NCBI GenBank assembly: GCA_032358165.1
Contig: JAALGY010000041.1
Coordinates: forward strand, 1,178,001 to 1,242,000
DNA length: 64,000 nucleotides
Direction: 5' to 3'
Source of the DNA: Diplosphaera chodatii
Taxonomy: Eukaryota > Chlorophyta > Trebouxiophyceae > Prasiolales > Stichococcaceae
The position numbers were made by a program, and so were the translations under genes. Shown piece by piece: positions 1-13,200 of this stretch. The number at the start of each line of letters is the position of its first letter. The stretch's first letter is position 1. Under the pieces are notes generated by a model that saw only the letters and a program-made list of their open reading frames with translations, was not told the origin of the DNA and ran no database searches.

Positions 1-382
1 TTGGCGAATTGCTGTCGGCCCCGTTGGTTATGTTTCAGCATGAGCTGAGTGTAGCGACTTCGGAGATAGAGTCTGTCACGTGCTGATCGCCTACAAGTGC
101 CGGGAGCAGCACAGCACTTTGGATCATGCACATGCACTGTGCGCAGGTGCAGCCGGTAAAGAGTCCGCGAATGCACGAAGGCTTCGCACCGTGCCGACAA
201 GCTACTCGACCTGGTGGCACTGGCAGACATCCACATGTGCTCCGAGCGACGGTGCGCCAGGTGCCGCCTCATGCGGGAAAGCGTGTGCCGTGCAGACTAC
301 CAGTGATCAGCGACAGCAGTTGAAGCACCCGCTGCGAGGGCCTCAGACCCCGCGGCCCACCTCACAACGTGTTCCCTCATGC
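1..382. other. left-edge region upstream of the PfkB kinase
   Basis: No protein-like segment is recognised on either strand. The kinase reading frame stays open upstream to position 80, but that part has no similarity I recognise and probably represents 5' leader or an upstream intron. The bases just before 388 (catgcatgcag) could also act as a splice acceptor, so an upstream first exon is not excluded. Confidence 0.4.
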
Positions 383-2420
383 ATGCAGGGCAATGAGAGC
401 GGGTTGCCGCCAAAGGTGGTCGGCCTTGGCAGTCTGGGGTTGGACTACTTGGCGACGGTATCACACTTTCCAGAGCCAGATGAGAAGATGCGCACAGAAG
501 AGCTGCAGGTGAGCAGCGCATTGCCTTGACGAGAATTGGACATGCACTTCCAGGACTCCCATGGCAGCTCGTGACGGTCGTCGCCTGTACCTGAGATGGC
601 TGGGCACACAGATGCTGGGTGGAGGGAATTGCGGCAATGCGCTGACTGGAGCGTCACGCCTGGGCCTGCGCACCGCGCTGATCACAAAGGTCGGCGGCGA
701 TGGCATCGGAGACAACCTTGTTCAGGTGAACGCGGAAGCATCTGGCCTGCTACCATGCACGATTGCTCCAGTACTGCAACTCCTGTCAAGCACCACAACC
801 GTGCAAAGCACTTTTGCGCAGGAGTTGGAGAGTGATGGTGTGGATGCATCCCTGGTGCTGCGGGCTGTTGGCCACCCCTCGCCCTTCACATACATCATCG
901 TGGACAAGTCAGGTGCGTGGATGATGGGCATGGCCATGGCGTCACATGCTTGGGCATAGATACACAGCAGCATGGACCTTGCAGGCCAGCCCCTCAAGAC
1001 ATGGAATTGACTATGGGGCCATGCCTGTGCAGGCGGCACACGGTGCTGTATCCACACGCCGGGCCTGCCGCTGCAGCCGGATGACCTCACGCCCGAGCTG
1101 ATAGATCGCGCCCTGGATGGCGCGGCACTCGTATTCTTTGATGGACGCCTTATAGAGGCCGCACTACTGCTTGCAGCTGCTGCGAAGGCAAGAAGCATGC
1201 ATGAGCCAATTGCTGCTACACTTTGTCTTCACGTCTGCAGCTCTGCCTGGCTGCGTGTTGACATCAGAAGTAGGCCTGAGGTGTCCTGCAGATCCTTGCA
1301 GGAGCGGGGCATCCCGATCTTGGTGGAGGCCGAGCGGCTGCGGGACAGCCTGCCAGACCTGCTGCAGCACGCAACATATGTGACCAGCTCAGCACATTAC
1401 CCCAGGGTGATCAGTGGTGCCCCCTGCGACAGAGCCAGACTCGGCTGCTGTCTGGCTTTGCATGTGGCGCATGTCACAAGTGCTGGCCAGGGAAGAGCCC
1501 CCAGCGAATTAGTGATGTTCTGCAGGACGCAACAGGTCATGAGCAGCAGGGTGACGCGATGGTTGCCATGTTGGCATCGCTGCCAGATGCACGGTGGCTC
1601 GTCAGCACACAAGGTGTGTGGCCCAGCTGGACTGCCTGGTCGGGTCCTCACCCGACAGGCTGAAACCATGCTGGCAATAACCTATGCCTGTTGCTATTAT
1701 GTTGCATCTTCAGCATGTTTGCATCGTCTACTGCAGGTGCCCGTGGCAGCATCCTGCTGGAGCGCTCGGCCCACAGCCATGCAGTCACCTCAGGCAGGCC
1801 AGCGCCAGCGCTGAACGATGTGCTGGAGCAGCTGTGGCTGGAGGTGGACCAATGGTCAGGTGCCGAGCCGGCATGCAGCACCGCTGACGGTGCCCAGATC
1901 GGGTAGGATTGTGCTCATCAGCAGCTTGCGTTCAGCAGCGGCAGCACGGACAGTCCGTATACTTCGAACGTCTCGAACACCATATGCATGACCTGCAGGG
2001 CTGGAACCACTGTGGAACGATCTGGCAGCTTTTCAGAAGCAGGCGGCAAGGGTGTGATCCACGGCAGGATCATTGTGGCATCTGCAGCGTCCGTTCCGAA
2101 GGTCTGCTTGCCGATTGTACACACGGGCTGCGCGATGCCTTGGTGCAGCCATGTGCTTTGGCACATAAGAGGTCAGCAGCAGTCTTGAAGTGCCGCAGGT
2201 ATGAGCAGCATATGTCATGCCTGCCTCGCAGGCCATCGTGGATTCGACGGGTGCAGGGGACAGCTTCAACGCCGCGGTCATATTTGCCATCGCCACGGGG
2301 ATGGCGCCAGAGCTTATGCTGCGGCTTGGCGCCGTCACTGCGGGCTGCAAGCTGTTGTCACTCGGCGCACGGCCTGGCATGCCATTCCGGCAACAGCTCA
2401 GCGCCACCCTACTTTCATGA
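383..2420 (+). CDS. PfkB-family (ribokinase-like) carbohydrate kinase
   Basis: Sugar or nucleoside kinase of the ribokinase/PfkB superfamily, predicted to phosphorylate a small hydroxylated substrate with ATP; the substrate cannot be read from the sequence. Nine exons join in phase: 383-508, 612-725, 822-912, 1033-1187, 1302-1406, 1505-1613, 1737-1859, 2037-2101 and 2232-2420, giving 358 residues. PfkB signature 1 lies in exon 2 (GGGNCGNALTGASRLGLRT region). Signature 2, with the catalytic Asp in DSTGAGDSF, opens exon 9. A typical mid-protein strand (GARGSILLE) is in exon 7. The order and spacing resemble plant PfkB proteins of the At5g43910 type, from memory. Intron 4 (1188-1301) appears to use a GC donor (AAG|gcaaga), because only this keeps phase. 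The start at 383 is the first Met next to the conserved domain; a longer start at 80 is possible but unlike the family. Confidence 0.88.
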
Positions 2421-3127
2421 GTCTGGACCCGGCTCTGCTCTATGTGTTGGTGGTTTCGTCAACGAGTCGACTGGGGACTGCAGCAAGAAACAAGTCTTGC
2501 CAGGCGAGGCGGATTTGCCGCAAGTTAGACCAGTACTGGATACTGGGGGACGTGTTACTACATGTGATCATTAGATGGAAGTGGCGCAGAAGTATTCCCG
2601 ATCCCGATAGTCGCAACGGCCACCTACCTGTACTCCACTTGGGCCTGTTTGCACGAAGGCGGCTGACAACACAGAGACCAGATCATTGTCTGACCTGAGT
2701 CAGCTGCCACCCAACCCGCAGCGCATCGTATGGCACATCGCACGTTCTGTTTGTACAGCCCAAGCACCTCCTTGGACGCATTGGACCCTCCATGTTCTGG
2801 CCTTTCTGTCAGGCAGCACACATTGATTCGGAGCGAGTGGATCAGCCCGAGCAACCCTCACTGTGGTCCCTTCCTCATTGTTCGAAACCGTGTGTCTGAG
2901 CTGGCATCAACCTACAGACGACGGCCAGCCAAGCATGTGCTGACATCCAGGCCGCAAACGTCCTGACCTGTCATTTTCAGCATGATGATACGGATTTGAG
3001 TTGATAGCCGCTGGTGTGATCATCTATAAGGCTTCGGATTTGCAACCGTCATCTTGCCTGCGCACGGCGTCCCACACAGCGCAGCCACAGTGCAGTCCCG
3101 ACAGCCTGTCCGCAGCCCGGCGGCGGC
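2421..3127. other. intergenic region between PfkB kinase and TOPLESS-like gene
   Basis: About 700 bases between two same-strand genes. It should contain the kinase 3' end and the corepressor promoter and 5' leader. I see no protein-like segment, tRNA box or repeat in it. Confidence 0.5.
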
Positions 3128-6100
3128 ATGGCAGCCAAGAACGAGCTGCTGTACCTGGTTCTTCAGCTCCTGAAGGAGGAGGGCCTCACCGATGCTGCCC
3201 ATGCGCTGGAGCAGTCGTCCGGCTTTTAATTCGACACCAAGCACTTCGAGGACCTAGTCATTGCGGGCAGCTGGGAACCCGCTGAGAAGTATCTGCTCGG
3301 CTTCACCGGCTGGGAGGCCAATGGCAGCTCGCTGAAGATGTTTTTCGAGCTCCGGAAGCAGAAATACCTGGAGGCACTTGACAGGCACGCCGCTGCACTG
3401 TGGAAAGCTGTCACAGGTCTTCCGATATCCAGCTGCACATGCTGAACGCTGTGGTGCATTACATACGTCACCAGCTGTCTTCGATGCTGTGCACATGCAG
3501 GCGGGATCATACGGAGGCAGTCAAGATTTTGAAGACAGACCTCCGCATCTTTCAGACTCTCAACAATGAGATCTACCAGGAACTGACCTCATTGCTGGCA
3601 CTGGACGATTTCAGGTGCCGGATGCATCCGGTGACTGTATCCTGCAAGCTTGCCATCGTCAGGTCGTCTGCATGACTTGGACTCGCTGATCACCATCCCA
3701 TTTGCACCTGCAGGCAAAACGATAAGCTGTCGGTGTATGGCACCACCAGCAATGCACGGGCGCTCATGCTGCAGGCATGCATGTCTGCAGTCACTCTGTC
3801 CGTGAAAAGCTGGCTGCAGCCTCGAGTCATGTCCGGTCTGCATGCACATAACAAACATTCTGCGAGTGTTGTGCAGGAGCTGCGGGGCCTGATCCAGGAT
3901 AACCCAGCGCTGCGGGGCAAGATGGAGTTCCCGCCCATCCCGCCGTCAGCGCTGGCCAGCGTGTTTGCACAGCTGTAAGCGTCTGCAACACATCTGATGT
4001 GCTCCACTCGACACCAGGGCCGCTGCATGACCTGCGCGTGTCCAAGTCCGTGCTGAAAAGCGATCCTGCAACGCACAGGACAGCAAACCCAATGCAGCAG
4101 GCAGCCTTCCCAGCGGTGTCAGCAGGCCTCCCGCCCCCCGCACTGGCAGCAGTTAACGGCCACATGGGCGACCTCGCTGCGATGCGGGGCGAGCAGCATG
4201 CGGCCGCGCTGGAGGGCCACACGCCGGCGCAGCGCAATGGCCAGGTGTGCGGGACTGGGCAAGAGGCGAACCTTTGCTCTGAACCTTTGCTGCGAGGGCA
4301 GTGAAGCTCATACCTAAGGTACTGGCACCCTGCAGCAGCTGATCAGGTTGTCGTCGCAAGCAAGCCTTGGGCATGTGGTGGTCCATGCAGGGTCGTGGGA
4401 TGGCGCTGCCGTCGGACATGGCTGCAGCATCGCTTCCGGCACAAAACCCGCATGCTGCTGGTGTGTGTATGCTCCTGGCTGTGTTGAGTGCTGGTGTTTT
4501 CGACTCGGTTGTCAGCAGCATACGCATCGCTTTCGTTGTACAAGCCGAAAAGGGCTGGGTGTGTGCTGGGCAGCAGGGCGCAAGCGGATGCTTGGGGCTG
4601 CAGACCGCCAGCACAGCCCGCAGCCAAAACGGGTCCTCCCACAGGAACAGCCGCCAAAGGTAGGCGGGGTGGTGCGCCGCCCATGCTTTGCAATCCTGCC
4701 CATAGCAATCACGCGACCACCACGGTCAGTGGTGTCTCACGAAGTCAAACGATCTGCGAATGCTGAGGTCAACTGTTTCTCCACCTGCGGTATGCAGGAG
4801 GTCACCAACGAGGTGCCTTCGCAGCTGGCACGGAAAGTCCGGCTGCCATCTCCAGCCAGCTCCTGCGACTTTCACCCAAAGACGCCGTCGCTGCTGCTTG
4901 GTACGTGTGTAAACTCCCCGGTACCCTCACAGGGTGCAACCGGTCATCTTGACTTGTGTTGGTGCAGCAGGGGTCTGCTGCACATGGCAGCAGATGTTCA
5001 GACTGCCGTGCGTCGCCCTCATGTGTGGCGTGACCCTTGCCCTGCAGTTGGCACAGTGTCGGGGCACACGCTGCTGTGGGCGCTGGGGCCGCGGCAGTGC
5101 CTGCACGAGCTGCCGTGCACCAGCCCGCTGCTGCACACCACAGCCGTCACGCGCGTTGTGTGGTCGCCTGATGGCAGCATCTTTGGTGCGCTCGTGCAAC
5201 CTGCCCTCCCCACGGGTGCATTGACTTAGTGCTGACTGTCACGTGTGGTACGCTCATCAGATCGGTAATCGATCTTCGGAGCATTGCTGTGCAGGTGTGG
5301 CGTTCCATGCATGCAGAGGCCGCGGTATCGTACACCTCCACAAGTGGTCATCGCAGGATTGGGAGCTTGGCTCCCGTTCTGAGATCGACGCGCATAAGGT
5401 GCTCACGTGGCAGCAGGATGCGCAGCTTGCTGCAACTCCACAAGTTAATGTGGCGAGCGCGTTGTCACTCACACGAGTTCCACTTTGGCCCGGGCAATTC
5501 CGGCTGGTGTCACCCTGTGTGGTTCACCAAAGTCACTGATGGCCTCAATTGCAGGGGGGCGTGAATGATCTGGCGCTCACGCGCCTGGACACGCAGCTGA
5601 TTGCGATCAGTGGCGGCTCGGACGCCACCGTCAAAGTATGGTCTGCCGCCAGCAGCGAGCTGCTGTTCAGCTTTGCTGGTAAGGCGGCAGCACGCGATGT
5701 TTACATCCGAGTGGTCAAGCAGGTCAATGTCCAGGGCCGGCTGCATGGTCCTGGTGTGATGGGGCTGTGCGGGTGCCTGCAGGCCACGATGGCCCGGTGT
5801 ACTCGGTGTGCCCGCATGTGAAGGGCAACATCAGCTTCGTGTTCTCCACGGGGCGCGACGGCCGCATCAAGGCCTGGCTGTACGACAGCAACGTGGCCGC
5901 AGTGGTTGACTACAGCGCGGAAGGTATGTGCCAAGCATGCATTTGCAACCCCTGCTTACATCACGCAACCACTTTGGTCATCTGTGAAGCCCCTGAATGG
6001 CATGCTACAGCTTACGTCTGCATGGAGGATCCTAAGGCGTCAATCGTAGCTTGCATTGAAGCCCTTTTACGCATCTGATGTCAAGCATGGTCCTGGGCAG

Positions 6101-9100
6101 GCACGTGGTGGACGCACATGCAGTATGCCTCGGATGGGGTGCGGCTGTTTGCCTGCGGCGTGGCGGCAGCTGGCGTCGGCAGCACGCTGGTGGAGTGGAA
6201 CGAGAGCGACGGCGCGATCGCGCGCCGCTACGCCGGCTTCCGCAACCCCAGCCAGAACCTCGCCCGCTTCGACGCCCTGGCCAGCCACTACCTCATCGTC
6301 GGCGACGAGGGAGTCGTCAAGGTGCTGCTTTCATGCGCAAGTACACGGCAAACAGTAATAGTGCAGGGGTTGACCCAGACGGCCGTTGTCGGCAGGACTC
6401 AGCAAGCTGCTGGGCTACGGTAAAGCCACTTCAAAGCGATGATGGCCAGGACATTGGTTAGGGTGGGGGCCAGTTGCCTCCACGGCGGCCCCCACAGCAT
6501 GATCACAGTCAAACATGTGTGATACAAGCAGAACAGTTTTCGAGGAGGTGACAACATGGTCGCAACAGCCTCTAGCTACGGCGCGCGCTGGGCGGACAAC
6601 GGGGGCACTGTGCGGTGCTGCCTGGCGCAGGTGTGGCACATGGACAGGCCAGGCGAGATGCTGGTGCTGCGCCTGGAGGCGGAGCTGCCGCCCAACGCGG
6701 TGGTGCGCGTCAACCAGCCTGGCAGCCTGGTATGTACACAAACCTCCCTTCCATGAAAGGGTGCTTGCATAACCACCCATCTGCCCAGTACTAATAGGCA
6801 CCACTGCACCACTGACTGCCCACTAGCCGCTGCTCAGAAGCAACCCGCACATGCACACCCCTGCAGATTGCAGTGTCCACGTCCGGAACGGCCATCCACG
6901 TGCTGGCAGATGCTGCGGGGCTGGAGCTGCTGTCGCAGCCGCTGCCGACTGCCGTGGCGCGGTGCGCAAAGCCGCCCCTGTGTGTGCAGGAGATGGCTTG
7001 AGAGGCTCTTGCCTACTTCTCAACGAATGTCTGGCCTTCGAGGGACAGCCTTGGATCTGCCTGACGATGAAGTCCTGCTGACATGACTGCCATTGTTTGT
7101 CATGCTCAGTGCATTGGTGCAGGGCTGCGGATGCTCCAGCCAATGCTGCCAGGCAAAATGCTGCAGAGACGAAGCCTGCAGACTCGGGCAGGACCACCTC
7201 TGCTGCAGAAGGTCACTTGGCGCAGGTGTCGTTCATCCCCATGCAGCACCAGGTACTGGGTGCTACACAGTGCCGTGCCAATTTCCTTCACGACGCACAA
7301 TACGGCCTGTAATGCATGAACACACTGCCGACCAACTGGCAGACTGCCCACATCTCAGCATCTGCATTTGAAAATTTGCTTCTGCATGCAGGACGGCGGG
7401 CAGAGCGCAGTCAAAGGCGAGCAGCTACCGGCCCTGCCGGGCGCGACAGCCACGGCGCTGCCCATGGAGGGCGACCATGGCAGCGAGCCGGTGGAGGTGC
7501 TGCTGGCCGCCAAGGACGGCGACCTGGTGCTGGCCGCCACCGCCACCGGGCGCTACCACGTGTGGAACAGGGCTGCCGGTGAGAGTCTGTGCGATCCGCC
7601 ATAGATACGTGATGTACCATGCGCACACCGAAGATGAAGCGTTTCTTCATTCGTTTGGTGCCGAGCGATGCAGCAGACTGCACCATGCATGCAGGCACTC
7701 CTGCGAGCCAAGTGCCAAAGCCACCATGTGTGTAGGGTTGGAACTGGCAGCACTGGTGGTTGTGCAGGGGCGTATGCCTTCAAGGGCACGCGCGGCAAGA
7801 TGGTGGATGTGCGGCCAGGCCCAAATGGCATGAGGCCGCCGGCGTGCCTGGCTGTGTCCCGCAACGGCAGCTACTTGCTGGCGGCGGCTGGCGGCACAGT
7901 CACGCTGTACAACCTGCTCACCTCGAAGGTCAGGCCGCACGGCCGACCGCCTGTTTTGCGAGCATTGGGCATGGCGCATGGACCCCTCGCAGCTACAGCA
8001 TCGGTGCCGCTTGGCAGTGTTCACCTCAGGGCTCTGCCCTTGTAGAAGGAACATCACATCAGTGTGGTGAAGTTGGTACCTGCAGGATATTGCGTCCTTC
8101 CAGGAGAAGCCGCCTGCTGCCACGGCACTGGCAGTGGACCCGCAGGACAACAACCTGATCGCCCTGGGGCTGGACGACGCCACCATCGCGATCTACAATG
8201 TGCGGCAGGACTCGGTGGAGTGGGCGTCCAAGAAGACGCACAAGGCAGCTGTCACAGGTGCTGCATTGTCATCAATAAGTGAGTGCCAGTGAGTGCTGTG
8301 TCAGCTTCCGGTGTTGGGAATTGCAAGAGGAAGTATGGAGTTTTGGCTGTGTTCTTGTGACTGCCTCTAAACTTAGACGGAAGCAGGCTGTGGACACGAT
8401 GTTCAGCTGCCATGGCGCTGTGCTACAGGGCTCGTGTACCTGGGTGGCGGCAGGGCGTTGGCCACCGCAGGCGCTGATGCACAGCTGTGCTTCTGGGGAA
8501 CAGGAGACGAGGAGCCGCACTCCTACCAGGTGCTTCGTTGCCTCCCATGTGCCCTGTACATCTGATGTTTTGATACCATGACAACCTTTTATGCGCCTAT
8601 GCCAGGAGGTGTATGCGCAACCTGCTGCTGTGAGTACTCATGATTCTGGCCTCAGCATCGTTCTTGAGCATGCTTGGCCACAGTCCCGCCACTGTGCATG
8701 TCGCTGCACCCTGCAGGTAGAGTCGCGGGTTCGGCTCAGGGCGACGCCGCTGGGTGGCATCTCGCCTGCAGATGGCGTGCCCATCAAGCTATTCCCCCAC
8801 CCCGTGCAGGTGCTGTGCTCATATGGCGCATGGCTGTGCTTTACATGCGGCACGGATCCCGATGCAACACTGCAAGCATAAAATGCGGTCTTGATGCTTC
8901 TGATGCTGCGTCAGACTTCGCCCTGGCTCCTGTGCAGCAGGATTCGGTTGTGCTGGTGGTGCACCCACAGCAGGTTGCACTGTACAGTCGGCCCGCCGCC
9001 ACCTGCGCAGCCAGCTGGTCGCCCTACCCAGGTGCAGGATCCGTGGCGTCGTACACTTGCAGTAAGACTCAATTCTAGAATGCGGAACCGTAAATCCTCA

Positions 9101-9802
9101 GCTTGTGTCACCTGCATCTGATCTGTGTGTCAGCCTCCATGCAAGGTCCATGCATCCACCATGACTGGATGAATCGTCTGCAGAGGGCATGCTGTAAAAA
9201 CCTCTAAAATTGCCATTTGAAGTGCTGCAGGGTCGCCAATCAGTGGCACAGCCATTGCAGCAGCCGCCATCAGCCACGACGGCGCTCTGGTCTTTGCAGC
9301 AATGCACCGCTCTGTGAGTGTGGTGGTGTTTGCCGGCGACACACTGCAGCCTGTGGCGCACATCTCCACACCAGGGCTGTCAGCAGCGCTTGCGTCGAGC
9401 CGCCTCACAGACATCACAGCTGTCGGCATGCGCAGCGGCAGCCGGACAGGAATCCTGCTGGCCACCAGCAGTGGAAAGGTACGCCAAGGCTGTGTCGTGC
9501 TCACAGTCCACCATGCATTAGAGGAATGCGTGCAATTTGGTGTTCTTTGCAGCACTTCGATCGTTGCCCTTCTATGTGCTGCAACCCCAGCAGTGCATCC
9601 GTGTCCCTGAGTCTATCAGACTCATCCTGTTGCTGCCGGATTGCAACGCGGCCGGCTGGACACCGTGCAGGTGGTGGAAGTGGCTGTGGATGCGCAGCAG
9701 CTCCTGGGTGGCTCCAGCACGCCCCGCGTCAAGGAGGAGGCGGCCACTCAGCAGGGTGATGCCGGGGCGATGCACCAACGGGGTACACCAGACACGACAT
9801 AG
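3128..9802 (+). CDS. TPL-like: TOPLESS-like Groucho/Tup1-type transcriptional corepressor, with an in-frame TAA in exon 1
   Basis: Homologue of the plant TOPLESS/TPR corepressors, which bind EAR-motif repressors through an N-terminal LisH-CTLH module and act in the nucleus. The first exon (3128-3384) encodes LisH then CTLH, ending at KQKYLEALDR. Later exons: 3501-3614, 3714-3774, 3877-3974, about 4079-4243, about 4577-4659 (basic KR-rich linker), 4798-4900, 5048-5185, 5295-5398, 5555-5678, 5783-5923, 6101-6321, 6631-6729, 6867-6961, 7123-7252, 7392-7578, 7768-7928, 8086-8257, 8429-8529, 8717-8809, 8941-9031, 9231-9478 and 9671-9802. The WD40 blocks follow the TOPLESS order (VVWSPDG, DGPVYSVCPH, RIKAWLYD, LVEWNESDGA, DPQDNNLIALG). 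Total is about 1,040 codons against about 1,130 in Arabidopsis. Phase between 3974 and 4659 is unresolved. Oddities are the TAA at 3227-3229, inside a conserved segment, and two apparent GC-AG introns (3385-3500, 3775-3876). Confidence 0.87.
3227..3229 (+). other. in-frame TAA codon in the LisH/CTLH segment of the TOPLESS-like gene
   Basis: Reading from ATG 3128, codon 34 is TAA. It sits between SGF (end of LisH) and FDTKHFED (start of CTLH), where TOPLESS proteins carry an aromatic residue (SGF-F-FN). The frame is correct and conserved on both sides, so this is one nonsense codon rather than a frameshift. A Tyr codon differs from TAA by one base. I see no GT or GC to AG intron of plausible length that would remove it. 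Confidence 0.8.
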
Positions 9803-10246
9803 TGAGCCTCGTCTGGGGCTGCTGTCCCTGACGAGACGTATGACGATACTGCCACCCAGCTGCTCACATACACCTTGCAACACCGTCAGCTCAGCCCCAA
9901 TGCCTGCCTGCTCTATCTGGCAGTTTCGCACACCAATGTTGGTAGTAGATGTTGCCCTTGTGGTTTGCGGATGAGAAGGCTACGGTCAGTGCACACGGCT
10001 CCGATAGGTTAGCCTCAGTCTGGGTGGTGCGAAGTTTGAGAGCAGGACACATAGGTTCTAGTTTCTGCCACTCGGCCGCCAACACCTTTTCTACAGTCTT
10101 CCTTCACGTTCAAACTAATGTACTTCAACAATGCCCATCAGCAAGCGTGGCTGAGCTACCACTGCTGCAACATATACTGAGTGCATGCAATCACCACAGA
10201 AGCAGGCAGACAATGCTATAGGCCTACTGATGTCTACAAATGTGTG
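9803..10246. other. convergent 3' intergenic region
   Basis: It separates the stop codons of two convergent genes (TOPLESS-like and MRS2-like). No coding segment or repeat is recognised; it presumably holds both 3' UTRs. Confidence 0.5.
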
Positions 10247-13200
10247 CTACAGTAGCCGCTTCAGCCGGATGTATGTCAGAATGGCGTAAAATACCACGAT
10301 GCACACTATTGCTGTTATGCCATTCACCTGCAGACGAGAAGTCAACGTCTGGGCTGTGCTACGTGCCTGCGGTGCCTGAAAAGCAATGCAGGTGCGCAAG
10401 AGGCATGGTGTAGATCACATGCAGATGCCTTACCGCCCAGAAACCACGGACAGACTCGGTGACTGTTTGAGGGATTTTGACGTTCTCGCCGAGGACGCCT
10501 ACACATATGCAGGCAGCCATGAACCATTAACACCTTGAGATTCGCCTGCACATGTTGACATGGCTGCGGCAGTGCGTCACTGTCCACAAACAGCAGGCAG
10601 GGCCAGCCGGGCTGCACTCACCGCCCACAAGCGTGAAGATGGCAAGGGCAAAGGTGCCAGCGGTCAGCACCACCTCCAGCTTGATCAGTCGGTTGCGACT
10701 CGAATCCAGCTCGATGTTGATGTACTCCTCCGTATCCTCCACATACTCCCCTGCGCGGTTCAGGATAGCAGGATATTGGCAACGCCGCACTTCGAGTACC
10801 TGCAACTGCAGCTTCTGTGCATTGTTACAGCATCAAGTCAGGCAGCCTGCCAGCACCCTAGAATGTGGCACGCGCAGCACAGGCAGATGGCACACTGCGG
10901 TGTGCCAGAAGCCCACCGAGGGCCTCCAGCTTGTCGAAGGTGCCGTCGATCTGTACGAAGTAGCTCTCCAGCAGGTTTTCGACAGCCTCCAGCGCCTCTG
11001 CATCCGCCTCCGCATCACGGTCGCCGTCTCCTGCGCAAGTGAAACAGGCAATCTGAGCCCTGCACATGCCATTGCAGCTGCGAACAAGCCCACCAGCACG
11101 TTGTATGAGGCGTCTGCTGCACTGCACTGTCAGCGCTCTGTTCCGAACCATCTGAGACACTATAGAGATGCACAACCTGGCAAGCAGACACCAACACATG
11201 CTACAATATGGCACGCTGGTCAACATGACCGGATGATAGCACAACGCACGACTCAACATCTTTTGATGCATGACCATGTGAGGCTGAAGAGCACGTGCAA
11301 CCTAGAGGATCTGTCGTCTACTGGATGTTGCCACCAGTAGTCGCCTGCTGAAGGCCATCGACTGAACAGGGCAACATGCTAAACTATATATCGAGCTCCA
11401 ACCTGGGTCATCGGTATCGGCGGCGCGGCCGCGGGGGCTGGAGGGCGGGTGGGGCCGCGCCGACATGGACACCCGCCGCAGGCTGTGGCCCCCGTGCGAC
11501 AGCTGCCGCTGCACGCTGCGGCTGGGCTCGGGCGTCGCGCGGTCGCCGTTGGCCATGCTGTCCTGCTGCGCCAGCTGCGCCGCTTCCACCTGCCACATGT
11601 TGATGCTCCGGTCTCCAGCCAACATGGTGTCCATCAACACGCAGACCGCCAACAGCGCCGTACTGTGCCTGCTGCCTGAGCAAGCTTACGTGAAGCGCTC
11701 CATCTGCGGCCCTGCCAGGTTCAAGCATTGCAGGCAGACCACCGAGCCCCTTGGATGCCATTCCGATGCCATTACGCAGGCTACGTCCTGCCGCGTGTGG
11801 GGTCGCAGGGGGTCTGGGGCCGCACCTCCCGCCGGCGGGTCAGGCACATCTTCATCATGTCGTCGTCGTCCTCCAGGAAGCGCTCCAGCTCCTCCCGCAC
11901 CGTGGTCACCCGCGCCATCAGCCGCTGGTGCCGCGTCTTCACCTTGCGCACCCGCTCCAGGTTCGCAGTGCTCACCTGCGCACAGATGACGACAACATGT
12001 GTGGCGGAATAGGTTGCACACTATCCGCGCAGCACAACCCTGTGCATGGATGCGCCTCCACAGCAAGTCCTGGGTGGACGCTACAGCCAGCAACTTCGAC
12101 ATCAGTTTTAACGGGTTGATCTGTTTAGCGTGAATGCATCTTTTGAACGAGTATCAGCAGTTGAGGCGGGGCGGGGTGCGCACGTCGCGGGTGAGGGCCT
12201 CCAGGGCGGGGTGCGCCGCCAGCTCCAGCTCCTTGGTGAGCCGCTGCAGCACATTGCACACGTCGCCCAGAGCCACCTCCAGCACCACCAGCTCGAAGGG
12301 CAGTGGCGCCACCCCCTGCCGCACCTTCCCTGCAACCCACACATCCTGGGCACTTATACAGCACTGCTGGTTGATCAAGCGCTGTGGCACCAATCAGGTT
12401 AGCGCCAGCTGACAGTGGCAATCCGCTGCCTGTGGCAATACATTTCTGATGCGCTGCGGTGAGGGTCAGGTTGGTATGGCAGGTGAACACTACAGCTCTC
12501 ACGCCTGACGACTGCCCTATCATCCTGACAGGAACCATAGCTGCAGAGGACATGCATACGAGGCGCTCGATTGATTGACATGTCAACAGGCGCACCGGCC
12601 GCTGCGTCATCGTCTGGGTCCTCTGCCAGCGCTGACTCGGCCTGCGCCCGCCGCTGGGCTTCGCGGGCGGCCGTGCCCACGGCCGACTGCAGCGCCTCCG
12701 CAAAGGAGGCCGCCAGCGGCCGCTCCTCCTGGCCGTCCTTTGTCACGACCACCTGCAGGCCGTGAGCTGCAAATGTAACGCTAGACACCAATCGACTTGG
12801 CAGCTTGCAGCACGGCAGTAGCTGCACCTGCACACACCGGAGGCCCACAGCATGCGGCGGTGCACACTGGGAGGAATCAGGTGATTCAACTCACCTGCTC
12901 CGCCATGATGATGAGGCGCACGTGCTCGATGGACACCACGATGCCGTTGTCCCGCACCAGGATCTTGCCCGTCTCGGACGTCAGCAGGTTGGGGTCCACC
13001 AGCCGCATGTCGCGCACCGGCAGCCGCATCTTGAAGCGCTGCGGCACGGCGACACAAAATTGGCGGACCTTTGGTGGCAACATCTGATCATCAAGCGGTG
13101 CCCAAGCTTGCAGGCCGCGTGCCACAAACCTGCAGCAGGGCGCGCTTGTCTGCCTGGAAGATGGTGGACCTGCCTAGCGAGTCGATGGACACCCACGATG

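Noticed and set aside
3225..3255. A tiny intron removing the TOPLESS TAA codon
   Set aside because: The only gt...ag pair nearby would be about 30 nt, far shorter than other introns here, and would delete conserved LisH/CTLH residues.
10750..10800. Upstream acceptor at about 10790 for MRS2 copy A exon 9 (adding VLEVRRCQYP)
   Set aside because: That junction breaks phase with exon 8, whereas the acceptor giving EALG-GEYVEDTEEY keeps phase and matches the family.
11390..12120. Plus-strand open frames with Ser/Arg-rich peptides
   Set aside because: They are antisense to the MRS2-like exons on the minus strand, which have clear homology and phase.
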